From contig OZ316896.1 in assembly GCA_973895155.1 (NCBI GenBank), forward strand, positions 3,844,001 to 3,908,000: a DNA stretch of 64,000 nt. The letters are read 5' to 3'. The notes below the pieces were generated by a model. The model was given only the letters and a program-made list of their open reading frames with translations. It was not told the DNA's origin and searched no databases. The position numbers and the translations under genes are program-made. Origin of the DNA: Marsupella aquatica. Lineage: Eukaryota > Marchantiophyta. Positions 45,401 through 57,849 of this stretch are shown piece by piece (the first letter of the stretch is position 1; every line of letters starts with the position of its first letter).

Positions 45401-48400
45401 AGATGCTCTCCATACTAGGGTAATGGAAGAGTTAAAGAAAGAGGAGTTACTCATTGTAGACGAAATGAAAGAGAGAATATTAATGCAAGTAAGGAAGGGT
45501 ATGGGAGTATTGGAGAGAACTGCACTTGAAGAGTATGAACTTGTGCTCACCAGCAAGAAAAACAAATTGGAATTATTGCGCAAAGAATTGAGGAAGGACA
45601 TGGAGTTTGAGCTCCTTCTTGAGGAAGAATTAATCTTGAAAAGAAAAAAAGAGGAATTGCTAACAAGATTACACAGCCAGGTGGGAAGAGAAAGTTGTGA
45701 AGTAGAGGAGGCTTGTAAGGATACCAAGCGGACACAAGTAGTCAACAGTATGAAGAATAGACTGTTCTTGCCAAAGGATCAGAAACTTTTGGAGACTTTG
45801 AGAGTTGAAACCTCCTTAGATTACACTCGCTCAAATAATGACGCATTGGCAACAACAGTACCATTATCTCCGGACTATGATTTTACCACTAAAACTAGGG
45901 AGGCTCAACCAAAAGGCAAAGAAGCTTTGTACTGCAAAAGTGTTTGTGATGAAGACGCAATGTATGTAGATGCAGACTTGAAGGAGTTGCTCTTGCAATG
46001 TAGGAGAGAACTAAGAGATGACATTAATAGATTACAAAGCAAAATGAATGAGATTCTTGTTGGGCATGCAAAGGCAAATCAACTGAACCTTGAAACGTCA
46101 TCAATTCTAAATACTGTCCCTATGGAAGATAATTGTAAGGCGTTGCATGATGCTGCGCCAGAGGATGCCAATGGAACTCAATTGCTGTACATATTGCAAA
46201 GAAGGATTGGTGAATTGCATGCAAACTTGAAGCACCTACTCGAGAAAAGCAAAGCAGGATTGGATAGTAATAACAATGCACATGTGAGCGATCAACAGTA
46301 TAAACCTCCAACCCAGAATGATCAAAAGGTAGATGGACAACATCCTGGTGATGAATATGTTTCGCCTGACACCCTCCTTGTTTTGAAGGAATTCATGGTG
46401 GTTGTGGGTAAAGACTTGGAAAAGAATACCAATCATCATGACAAAGAGGTGACTAAAACTAACAAATCTAAATACGTTTTATCCAATAAAGGAGATGAAG
46501 CGCTGGATATGAAGACAAATGATAGAATGTCAGCTGAGACATCATTCATTTTGAAAAGACTAGTAGAAAAGATAGAAAAACATCTGGAGCATCAGACTAC
46601 CCAACAAGAAGGAAGATCCAGGGAAAGGGCACCTGGCTGTGGACCTAGTATGATAGAGATTCCTGCACCAAAATGTGGTCATGAATCTCAGTACACATCT
46701 CTCAGTGAAGATTTATGTAAGAAGATATTCAATGTACATGGCATTGTAACTCAATTTAATGCCATTTCTACTGATATGATATCCAGTTTGAAGGGTTTTA
46801 CTGATCAACTAGAAGGTGAAATGAAGGAAAGAACTCAACAATCTAGAGGGGAGATAAATTGTGAGGTTAATGGTTCAAGAAGGCACAATGAGTCAACGAG
46901 ATGCGGGTATGGTATAGTCAAACACCAACAAACTCTTCCAAATTATGATGTTGATTATGCTATTAATGAGACATCAAAAGTGGCTAGTCAACAGACTATA
47001 CATTTTGAAAAACTTCCAATTGGCGCATTGGGTATGCTGGAGCGATTTATCCATACATTACATTATGAACTAAACAATCACATATCCCATCTAGTTAGTA
47101 AAGAATGCAGAGACATTCATAGACTTCCAATGGATTCTAAGCAAAATTCAAATCTTCAGTTGGGTGAAGCAAGTTTGCAAGAAGTCAAACATATATTTCC
47201 AGGGGATATATGTGGAACATCAAAAATCCCTGGTGGATCTTTTAGTAGAATCTCTACAGAAGCACTATCATGTAATTCAAAGGGATTTGTTGATGGATTG
47301 CATCAAGGAATAATTACATCTTCAATCCAACAGAAAAACAATTCAATGGAAGATAACATCTCTACCTTCCCCATCAGATCAACAACAGAAGATGACAATT
47401 TTTTATTGTCACTTGAGAAAAACGACTTTCAATCTGTGCTTCCCAAAATGGACCGGGAAGAAATGCAACATGACCCTATTTTGGAGCTTGACAAACTATC
47501 CACCAAACCTCTCTATGGCTTGGAAAAGTTTCAAAATGAATTAGATAAAGATTTGCACAAACAAGTCTTGCAAGGATCAAAAGAACCAGAGCTTGATGCA
47601 ACTAAGTTCAAGCCTAGAAAAGTGGATGATCTTTGTGCTTCGTATCCAGAAGGCAAAAGTTTTCGTGCTGGTGGCATATCCACAAGTCAGGAAAAGATCA
47701 GGAAGCCTCTAGATGCACATTCTATAACTTATGATGACATCATGCGCATGAGGTTGAAAGTATTCATTGCTGAAGTTGATGAAGAGTTGAAGGCCATAAT
47801 TCAAAATTGTAAAAGGAAATTGGAAAATGAGAAAGGTACAATTGGATCTGAAATGAATGATATAATTGAGCATCATCAGTTTTGCTACCAATCTGAAGAG
47901 ACTGAGCTTGAATCTCAATCATTCATTCCACTTTTGAAAGCGTGGTCAACTGAGATTGAAAAGTCAACTCAACACCTGCTTCGACATTTCCAAAGTGAAT
48001 TAGTGGAGGAGGTGCAACAAAAGAAAGCAAATGAACCCTCCACTTCAAGATCCATATATTGTGACAAACTTCAACCTCAAGAGCCTCAACATCTAACGCA
48101 AGTACAAACACTCGTGGCAGAGGAAAAGCGAATTTGGTATGATATCCTCAATGATGCCACAAAGCAATGGCTACAAAAGGAATGGGTTGAAAGGCTTGAA
48201 CATCAGAGTGATTTGGCTACAACATGTGACAACTCTATTAGCCCATCAAATTCTGAGTCCTTGACCCATGTTCAGAAGGTGTTGGGAGAAGAAGAAAAGA
48301 TTATGTGTGATATTCTCAATCCATCCACACAAAATTGGCTTGTGCATCAAAGAAATCCTCCGGGATTGCATGGAACTTCTGAGGTTAAACAAAGTGCACC

Positions 48401-49922
48401 TGAGACAATAGAGTCTCTGAAAGGGGACAGCGTCAAAGATGAGTACTCTCCAACTGCAAAAAGCAGGCAAAAATATTGTACTTGCAACAGCCCTCGTGCA
48501 GGAAATGATTTTGCACAAAATACAATTAATGGAAGAATTAGTCACAAAACTGATGTACTTCGGCTTGAAGAGGAAAGGCAATCCAACCTCTTCACCAATG
48601 ACTTGGAATTTATGGGAAGCCGGAATTTTTGCATGATTCAATCCAGCTGCTCAGGTAAAGAGGATGGAAATAATTGTGGATATGAAGTTGACCAAAAGGT
48701 TAAGCTACTTCACGGTAATCCTGTGACCCAAAGCAACCTCTCATCTATCGATCGTTGGATTTCTAAAGCAGAACCATTTGGACGTCTAAACCATGTGAAT
48801 GAAGTAGGAGAGTTACTAGAAGGTGCTCTATGTGAGGAGTGCAAAACACAAAACATCAGAATGGGTGGACATGATACTAGAAGGATACAGGTACCAAGAA
48901 CTATCAGTCAACTCAAGCTAGTATCAAAACGACGTTGGCAGAATTTGCAATCAAAGTTGAGGGTTGCTCAAGCTCCAAGGTGGGCACATATGATTGGCAC
49001 ATGGGCAATTGAACAAATGTCTTGTGGCTTGCTATTGAAGAAGGATTGCTCGTATCCTACTTTTGCAATTAAAAAGTCCATAAAAGCTATAATGGAAAGG
49101 ACAACATGTGGTAAGGCACATTTGGACGACCCTGAGGACGAAATGAGTAGGGATATCAATAAAGGAAGTGCTTCAGATTACCCAAGGGATAAATCAGTCC
49201 AGAAGTATAACAATTGTTACCCCTCCATGAAGCCTTATTTAACGAGAGCTACAAACTTCAAATATGAAAATGGGAACAACAGTATATCACCAGTTAACTT
49301 AAGTTTTCATAAACAAAACTCATCCATTGCATATGGAGAAGTCACACGTGACTTTCCTGGACGGAGAGGGTTTGATGCCCCCACAAACATGGATGGGAGA
49401 CATGAAATTAAACTGAACGACCCTGAGAAGATTCATAGCGCTGAAAGCATAGAAAATTCTTTTATAAAATATCAGAGTGACGATGACTTAGCCTTGTCAA
49501 TGGTTGAGAACACGCAATGTGATTGCCAAACGCCTCTGACCAGCAGTATCAATTTGAAGGAGATTGACATGCATGAACTTGAAGAAGCAATTAATAATTT
49601 GAGGAGGAGTAGGGAACTTGAGGCAAAAGGCAAATTACTTTGGGCAAATCACTCTCGACAGAGAGATCAAAATGATCATGGAGACAAACAAAAAGATTTT
49701 GACATAACTGCACCTAGCACATATCAAAGAGAGTTTGATAATATGAAGCCTTTCAATTTTGCAAATGAAGATCAAGATGTCAATCAGATATCATCAAGTT
49801 CTAGTACCAAAGACAAAGAAACTAAGAATGGACACATGAAAGAAGTGCCAAAATTTATTACTTTTGAGATTCTTCAGCAAGGTGAAATTGGTTTGACCAA
49901 AAGTAATATTAACGGATCCTAA
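42459..49922 (+). CDS. CEP164-like basal-body protein, WW domain plus long repeated-helix region
   Basis: CEP164 is a distal-appendage protein that docks basal bodies for flagellum assembly. Exons: 42459-42606 (ATG start; ends [13 protein letters not shown]), 43064-43175 ([32 protein letters not shown]), 43421-43504 ([20 protein letters not shown]) and 43832 to about 43870-43930 ([19 protein letters not shown]). This E-Y-A block, WIAR-GL and a WW domain ending WDHPCD is the signature N-terminal domain of CEP164. The exon 4 donor and the large exon's acceptor are unresolved. The most likely acceptor is GTTGCAG at 44804, then one open exon to the TAA at 49922 (about 1705 codons). That region is acidic/basic and helical, with many short amphipathic segments (for example [41 protein letters not shown]) and one clear internal duplication ([16 protein letters not shown] and [16 protein letters not shown]). 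The total is about 1850 residues, somewhat longer than human CEP164. Confidence 0.85.
43938..43995 (+). repeat. GGGTT repeat followed by long G-tract (intron of CEP164-like gene)
   Basis: Five TTGGG-type units run into a G12-A-G9-type tract. It is G-quadruplex-prone on the sense strand and lies within an intron, or just past exon 4. It is not the plant telomere repeat TTTAGGG. Confidence 0.85.
44403..44460. repeat. Three copies of a 19-bp repeat
   Basis: GAGCTTCACTGATACCC(C/G)A-type units occur three times head to tail in the intron before the large exon, then a two-copy CATTTT(G/C)GCAC(A/G)TCTGA motif. Confidence 0.9.
44577..44613 (+). repeat. TTTTC microsatellite ending in TTTTAG
   Basis: Seven TTTTC units followed by TTTTAG at 44608-44613. 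This resembles an ideal polypyrimidine tract and acceptor. Sequence after it carries stops in the frame of the large exon, so it is probably not the used acceptor for that exon. Confidence 0.85.
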
Positions 49923-52900
49923 GCAAGCAAGTCAAACTTTAAGCCCACTTGTGGAAGCCATGGAGGACAACAATGTATAATATAGTCCTAATCCCAATAT
50001 GTGATTGGATACATCAGAAGGGCTCTACAATGACCATGACACTTCATATCATGAGATCACAACACTGATTTGAGGTAAGATATTGTTGCTCTCTAAAACA
50101 ATTGCAAGTATGTTTTACAAAAAGTCCCATACCTAGTAAGGTCCATTGCAAGGAGCCCCAACTCAATTCTTACCCCAAATCATTGAACTAGTTTTAAAGC
50201 ACCTTGTAGTACGTATAATTTGTTAATATATCTAAAACTAAAAAGACAGTTCATACAGAACTAATTATTTAAACATTGTTTGCAAAAAGTTAACCAGTCT
50301 CAAATACAATAGAAATCACCTAGGCTAGAAGCCAAGCTAATGATACATGTATGATTTAAATTTAAATTCAGATACAAATAGCAGTGCTTTATGTTAGGAG
50401 TTATAAGCCTGGATGAGATCTCCATCCCATATTTTCTGTTCAAACAGGATTTAAACTATGATGACATGGATCATGACTTTGAGCATGCACACTAGCTGTA
50501 TATGCACACTAGCACTCACAAATATATGCTAATTACCCAAAATTTCTCTGATCAGAAAAGGCTTTGTTTATGGGCTTCCGTCTAGATATAAATTAGTAAG
50601 CATCCAGTTTTCTTTAGCTTACGCAATTCTTTAATTTATTGGTTGGTTATGTAAATAATTTTAAACTCAATCTCGTGGCAACAACGGATGCTCGCAGAGA
50701 TTCCTGGCAATTAAGGTTCATTGGGTGATCTTGTGGCATTAATTCCCAATGCACACATGCCGATACATGAATGCCAAATTTGCACGAGTGGAAGTACCAT
50801 TTGGGCAAGCTATAAGGTATTCAGAGAACTATTATGTTTTTGTTATCTTGACCTTTGCACTAGTTTCTGTTGTTGATGTTCTAATATTTTCCTGACTGAC
50901 TTGACATAGCAAGTCAAATTCGATTTGAACAAATGACACACTTGGGCACTCAGGAATGAGGGATCTTTTCGTAGGAAAGCCTTAAAGAAGGCTTTTGAGG
51001 CCTAGGTGTTTTGCTCATAACTAAGTTGTCTGTGAGGGAGTTGGGCTTCAATATTTGATGTCTGTGATCTTAGTGTCAAACATGTGTTATATGATGATGA
51101 GATGCACATATGCAAAAGAGCACAATAGTATGAGAGGTGGGTCAAAATACTCAAACGGACTTTGACAACTCAGATGAAATCTCAGCAAACATTTAAATGC
51201 TCTCTGATAGTACTGTTTACAACTTTTTTAGAGTATTTATCAGGTCCGGACATACATACATTGTTATGTGTGTGGTTCCATCTGGGTTGAGTTGGACCAC
51301 CTACATACTATAAGAGTTTGCTTTCCTGCAGATATTGATTCCAACATATCATAATTAAAAAATGTCAACAATCTATAACTTTGATTTTCAAGACATTTCC
51401 TATTAATTGGGTTTATGTAGGTATCGTACTTGCTTTTGAAGAATAGAAGAAGCCTTCATCATCCATTCCCCTTGTAATGTGAATCTGGCAGATGACGCGT
51501 CGTATATATGGAAGCCCACCTATGACGCTAATATTGCTGTCAACATTGTGCCCATCTCTAAAGTGATCGTTCGTAATTTACCTTAGTATCAGTTTGGTAT
51601 CTTGCAGAGATCTTGCATTCATGTGAGTCATAAGAGAACTTAGTCAAGGCTAGCGTTTCCTACGAAGTTAGCCAGGACGGCAAATGAGAGGTTTTCCAAG
51701 TATGGACTGCCACAAAATTTGTACAGTTCACTATAACGATGGATTTTCTGCCTACTATAGTGAACATATATAGGCACAAATACCCTGAGTGCCAGTTTTT
51801 TGAGTACAAATAGAAGTGAGTACATTCAAACCCACTCTGCCGTTTGAGAGACTCACCCTGCCCCAATCCCCATTTTCCACCTGCATCCCAATTTTAAGTT
51901 ACAACCCCGGGATCACTGTCTAGAGGCTTCACTCCAGACGACAGGTACTAAAGAGCAAGTTCACATGGTTAGCATATAGTTGGATATGTTTTTGTCCGTC
52001 GTGGTGACAATACACTTTTGATAAGAACGACAAGGATCTATCGATAGTAGATGGTGCTGGGTTGCCTTAACCTGATGAAGTTTTCCTGACCAAGAATATC
52101 ACACCTCTGCCTCTGAAAGTACTCTGTTCTGTCAATTTGATGTTGATCAACGATATGGGACTGTTGATCGATGGGATGGATTTGAAGTCTGTAAATCGTG
52201 AGCTGACAATGAATACAAGCAATTAAACAAACAGAAGCTTCAGAGAATCTCACAATGACTCGATCGGAACAAAACTTCCATAACATTGTGTTGTCACTCG
52301 TAGACGGATGGATGGAAATATGGATTCATAAAGATTGAAACAGAAGCCAATGTTGTCCCGTTAGAGTCCTAGCTGAGCTCAGAGCTTACCTGTGTACCAG
52401 GATGGGAGAATTGAGTGTACTCGTAGATTAAAAATTATCATCTCCTTGCGTTTGCACACTCTCAATCCCATACATAAGAGAACTTGAGTTGACCTGGAGG
52501 TGAGTGGTACACTTCTATCGTACCGACTCTTCACGGACCATCACGTGAATATTTCACTGCAGTAAGGTTTCTTCACTGGGTCGAAGTAGCAAAGACAGTC
52601 AGCATTTCAAGCTTCTGAGGATAAGATGTGCTTCCTACTCCGATTTTTAAAGCTTGGAAGTTCAAGTCGTGCTGCATTTGAGATTCTGGTTTCGGATTTG
52701 GTCCGCAGTTCCAATCCAACCCTTCGAACTGAATACTTTCGCATGGAACCATGAAGATTGACGGATCGTGTGCACCAATCAAAGTAATTCAATCACAGCG
52801 TTACTTTGATCTGATGCGAAAGTCTTGATCTACTTCTCTTCCATGGGTGGAACCAGCTCACTATAAAATTAATAGCGTACAGTAGAAGGTTGATTAGGAG

Positions 52901-53851
52901 TACCTGGAGTCCAAAGTAATCGAGGGCCAACTGTGTTTGGACCAAATCATGGCATGCTACATCACGCGGAAAGGTCCTCTACCTCTATGACGGATTTCAT
53001 TACATTGAAATTTCTACGAACATTCAATTATAAAAGAATCGAATAATTCAATCGTCTAGTTCAATTGTCAAAAATCTTCCAATGAGACGACTCAGTCTAA
53101 GGTTTGTTTAAGGTCAAGATGAGTCACCGTTACAACATTCTTCGAATCTCCAGATCTTGTGATCATCCTCCCACAATTAATTGCATCCTGTCGTCACCCA
53201 CCTACGTTTACGTTGACATACATCGTTGACATTGAGGCCATTGGGTCCCTTTGTGCAATTTCAAGGTGACTACCATTCTCCATGATTGTGTATCTCTAAT
53301 CTGACAGACCCAATCTCACCGACCCGGAAAAAGTGAACGGCTTAAAGCAGCTTTGACTGACGAGCTCACTGAACACACACCACCACTGCAATCCGATTGT
53401 GCAAGTAGTCAATGGCTGACACCTCGAGAATCTTCGTGGGACTACCGCTAAAGTAAGAGTTACTCCTGTGCGTAGAAGAAGAAAGGCCCGTGCGTCAACA
53501 CCACTATTGTGAACCGTATAACTGCAGCTTGGATAAGTGCATTTAATGGAGTAGAGTAACCTCTAATTTTCCACGAAGTCTCTTTGGAAGCACACCAAAA
53601 AATGCATTTATCAATTATTGCAATGCTTTCACAAGAAACATATGTTAATAAGTGCAGCAAACAACTACACAAAGTAGTTTTATGCAAAAACAGTCCAAAG
53701 TGCAAGATGAGGGGCTTGGCGCACAATTTTATGGAAACTTATTGATGAATGCATGACAATTTATGTAGAGCAAGTAGTTCCTTCAACAAATAACTAATGA
53801 TTGAAAGTTTTCAGTCCATGTTACAAAATTTCAGGTAATGTTTATGACTGA
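49923..53851. other. CEP164-like gene 3' flank and intergenic sequence
   Basis: No gene was found. Minus frames at 52038-52286 and 52573-52782 are open but have no domain signal. Composition from 52.0 to 53.5 kb is slightly richer in CpG. Confidence 0.5.
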
Positions 53852-54102
53852 GGGGTTCATTTCCACCAAAATGATTTATCATGTGCAACAAAGGATATGG
53901 TAGTTTTATTAGTTCTAAATGAAGACCTAACTAAGGGTCTTTCAAATCCAATTTTGAGACTTCTATGAGAATGTTGAAATTTTCCAAGAAGATTCCAATT
54001 TTATATGTGTTCAAACATTTTTTTTTAATTTACATTTTAAGGGGTCTGAGGCTTAAAAACATTGCAGGTGATGGGGATGACTCCATATAGTGAGACCCCA
54101 GG
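53852..54102 (+). repeat. Dispersed repeat R4, copy 2
   Basis: Copy of the element at 40421-40710, same orientation, landmarks listed there. The ends coincide on both sides (GGGGTTCATTTCC start, GTGAGACCCC end), so the full length is about 250-290 bp. Confidence 0.8.
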
Positions 54103-55849
54103 GTTCTGAACCTTGGCTAATTTTGTATAGTGCATAACGTAGTAATATTCTAAGCATTTTGATGGTGTTCACATTTATTCAAAGTGGAAAACAACATGTA
54201 GTAGACGAGGTCATGCTAATCATGCAATAGTTTGAAAATTAAATTAAATATTAACTTAGCTCAAACCTGATTATCCCTATTGTAGTTTGTTCAGTCAGCA
54301 TGGCAAGCAAGGGTTCCAGGGATGATTTTGGTGAATATTAACCAAGAAAAGGATTGCTAGTTGGAATTCAATCATGAGAGCTGCAACTTGGGCATGCAAG
54401 GTGAGGTGGCTTTAATAGACCTGCTGCCCATAGCTTCTTTTGCCTTCCCTCTGAGATTAATCTGGATTGTATATTGAGTACCAACAGCTGTATTGACTTT
54501 GTACAGGAACACGGGCCCATTCAGGTATCGTGTCTATCAGTCCTACATGGCAAGCGGGATTGCGAGCAGTACGTGGGCCCAAGGAAATACTCTTGTGAAG
54601 TGCTTCCTTTGTTCAAACCCTAAACATTTCCAATCTTTGGTTCCTTCATTCAAGTGATTTGAATTTATTTCTTTCCATTTCAAAAGCTTGTTGGTACCAA
54701 ATCTATCTTTAGTATATAATAACTCCATCTTTCCAGAGTAACATTGGCCACAACAGCAACAACAAGGGCATTAGCTCTAGTTTTGAGATCTATTATCGCA
54801 CAATACATTCTTGTAACAGGGCATAATACACTTACAAGCCTAAGACATTTTTAATTTTACTAGTTTTGATTAAAGTAAAGGAGAAGTTTCATAATTCCCA
54901 TATGGAAAATCCAGAGTGTGCATTCTTCTCCAAAAAGCAGAGCAAATGACAAAGCCATAAATCACAAAGGGTTTTAAGTCAGAACAAGAAGTGGTCTCCC
55001 TTGTGTGCTTAGAGAAAATTCAGGAAGGGCACTCAATAATGTAGCACAGTCCTGTTCACAGGGCATTGTGTGCCAGAATGCCTCTAGAAGAGACAATTTT
55101 AGCTCCAGTTTTGAGGGGCTATTATTATTCATAATGCTCTGGTATCAGGACCTTAATACACTGTCTTAAAGGCCTAAGGGGTTTTAACTTTACTAATGTA
55201 AAGGGTTTTAATTTTACTAATGTTAGTAAACATAGAGGAGAATTCATAAATACCTAACACAAATCTTGACTGGGCATTCATCTCAATGATTGCCCTGAAA
55301 ATTACAATTAGACCTGGACAGTGTGCTAATTTCTTGTCACTAGAACATTGAGGGAAATAGTAGTCCCTCAAAAGCTTTCATTTTTCAGGGTAAACGCAAC
55401 TAAAATAAATACTTAATGCCCTAACTTAGTGATTTTCTCGTTGCATTTTTTGATGGGTTATTGGAGAAGAATTCCACATTCAAGATTTATATGAGTGCAT
55501 AGTAGTAGTTGACTAAACAGGCATTTGCACCAATCAAAATCTACCACATTGAAAATTTATATAATCTGCCAAATCATAAATTTATATCTCATAATGGTGA
55601 CCATACTGACATGAATTTATAAATTCTATGGCCATAGATTTGCGGGATGAGCCGCACCATAACATAAATTTATATCTTGTTAAGGTAGTTGGTCTTCAAT
55701 TTAGTTTCTGGTTCACTCATACCCTAACACATTAGCACATTTCTCAAGGAATCTATCTTGTTAGAAACTAACCTAATGAATATAAGGTCTGCTAGGCTAA
55801 TATGATTGCCATCCACAACTACATTATCTGCCGGATTAACGTAATATAA
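54103..55849. other. AT-rich intergenic sequence
   Basis: No gene was found. A few internal short duplications occur, such as GGTTTTAA(C/T)TTTACTAATGT twice near 55180-55222. Confidence 0.5.
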
Positions 55850-56345
55850 GAAGATCGACATCCCGATCGATGTTAATTGCGATGTTCAGCCGACGTGTGG
55901 AAAAGTCCCACACAACGACGTTTAAGTAGCGACGTTACTAACGATGTAAACCCGGACGTTCTTAACGTTGCATTATACCACGTACTCAACGGAGCCTCCG
56001 ACGATGTTCTCCAATTAATGTTGTATTAGACGACGTTACCATCAACGCAAAATTGAACATTGATAACATGGCCTATTGACGTAGCTAGAAACGACGTTAG
56101 ATATTGTTTAACCAAGTTTGATACATTGTACATTGCCATGTAAGACACCACATTTAACGGGTACAACGTAGTTTAGTTGGTTAAGTGTGACGCTTGTTAC
56201 GACGTTTGGTACGGTCTACACAGTAAATAACATGGTTATCTGCTTCTGTATGCAGACATACATTGGGGAACGTACGTAGTCCATCATGATGTTTGGAACA
56301 GTTAAAAGTGTAACACAACAGGACGTATACACGATTAGGCACGGT
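55850..56345. repeat. ACGTT-motif cluster (subterminal repeats of a CACTA-like element)
   Basis: Many copies of CGACGTT, ACGATGT or AACGTTG words in both orientations (for example CGACGTTTAAG, CGACGTTACTAACG, GACGTTCTTAACGTTG, ACGACGTTAGAT). En/Spm-type transposons carry short motifs repeated in both orientations near their ends, where the element's own DNA-binding protein attaches. No CACTA terminal inverted repeat was found here, so the element end is not fixed. Confidence 0.6.
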
Positions 56346-56586
56346 AGTATACGTGATTAGGCACGATAGTACATGACTGGTTTGGGTTGTTGTTCTGGTT
56401 CAATATAGAATACATGCATTCATTATACACATTGTAACCTGGAATGATATGCCACCACAAATGGGTGTTTTGAATAAAAATCCGAGATGTGACATACAAA
56501 ATTAAACCTCCTAGCTAATGTTGTTGAGATTGCCTATCACGTCCTGATTGTTCACCTCGCCAGCGCAGCTCGTACCTCTGGTCATC

Positions 56587-57647
56587 CTACTTTGAGGTAC
56601 TACTATCTGGCTCCGGCGCAGCCTTGCTTCTTGTTGTTCTAGTGCTACGAGGTACCCTAGTGGAATGCCTCTCACCATTGCTCCTCCTCCTCTCTCTATC
56701 TCTCCGTCTTTCTCTATCTCCCTCCCTGTGTCTCTCCCTCCCTCGTCCTCCTTTAGGGAAAAGATCACGAGAAGTCCCACCATGCTGTCCGCATGGTACT
56801 AGGGCCTCCTCCTGGATACCCTCCTCAAGCGGGACGGTGTCAGCATCCTCATCCTCTGCAATGGGTCGTGCTACTAAACCCTCTGGTGCAGTCCAACCCA
56901 CCTGTATACAAGACACGGTTTCAGTCTAGGTTGGCACAAGATACGCTTTCACTCTACGTCTATGGAATGGTATTAATACAATGTAGCCAAGACATCACTA
57001 CTTATTGGGAAGTCTTCGGGAGTCGAATCAAGCTTTGCCCATAGGGCTGTTGGGCCATATCGCTTGGAGTACAAGCGCTCCTGCTCACTTGGGTCGGCAT
57101 CTCGGCCATACTTTTGCTTCTACAACAAAAGTCACATTACGTCGTTTAAGAGGAGGTACTTTACACACCTCACTACTACGTTAAACCAATTGCGTCGTCC
57201 CAAACGATGTTATAGATTACTCGATGGCATTAACGTCGCAACGACGACGTTAGGGGTAGTGTAACGTCGTCTCATGAGACGTAAAGGGTGAAATATGACA
57301 AGTTTAGCGACATTCTATTCAGCAATGGCAACGTTAATCTAAAAGAACGACGTTAATTATTGTTTCACACCGAAGCAACACCACAAGGCATTGATTTGAA
57401 CGATTGCGTTGCAATGTGAAATGGAAGAGGATTTACATAGGTTGCAAGAAATCCTCCCCATCCTCCCTGCCCCCAAAAATTCGTCACCTTCTTGCCACTT
57501 GCTTTTTGAACAGCAGTGGCCTTGTCTCCCATACGCACTCGCTTTCCGACTAGGGTGTCTGGGGTTGCTTTGAGTTCACTGACAATCAATTTGAAGTCAG
57601 CTTTGCTCATGCCATCAGGTTTCTTATACTCCCCCGTCCTTATGCAC
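56587..57647 (-). CDS. C-terminal exons of a transposon-encoded (tnpA-like) protein
   Basis: Three consecutive minus-strand exons can be read. The first, 57647-57437, gives CIRTGEYKKPDGMSKADFKL, VGKRVRMGDKATAV and GGWGGFLATY, then a GTAAAT donor. The second runs from 57119 to about 56985 (KQKYGRDADPSEQERLYSKR, YGPTALWAKLDSTPEDFP) with acceptor TTGTTGTAG. The third, 56901-56587, gives VGWTAPEGLVARP, an acidic linker and an Arg/Glu-Arg-rich tail ending TSK. The YG-DADP segment and the charged tail are typical of plant En/Spm-associated proteins. The phase between the first two exons fits. The second donor is uncertain. It is probably the 3' part of the gene whose upstream exons lie at 60643-61107 and 62607-63167. 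Confidence 0.5.
57160..57365. repeat. ACGTT-motif cluster inside the transposon
   Basis: Contains CGTCGTCCC, ACGATGTT, AACGTCGCAACGACGACGTT, GTAACGTCGTCTC and ACGACGTTAATT. It lies in the intron between two of the minus-strand exons, so the motif is not confined to the element ends. Confidence 0.6.
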
Positions 57648-57849
57648 CTGAGTTTGTGTCACCTGCTTATCAAACGACTAACACAACAAACACCACATGG
57701 TTCCACTAAAAATCATTTGTATCGTATGACGGGGATGTGGAGGGATGCTATATGGATTAATTTCCTACTAAGGATGAGTAGATTTGTTTCCGCTCCCAAA
57801 AATGTATTTTTTGATCAAGTCTACCAACTATACGTACTCTGCTTTTGAT

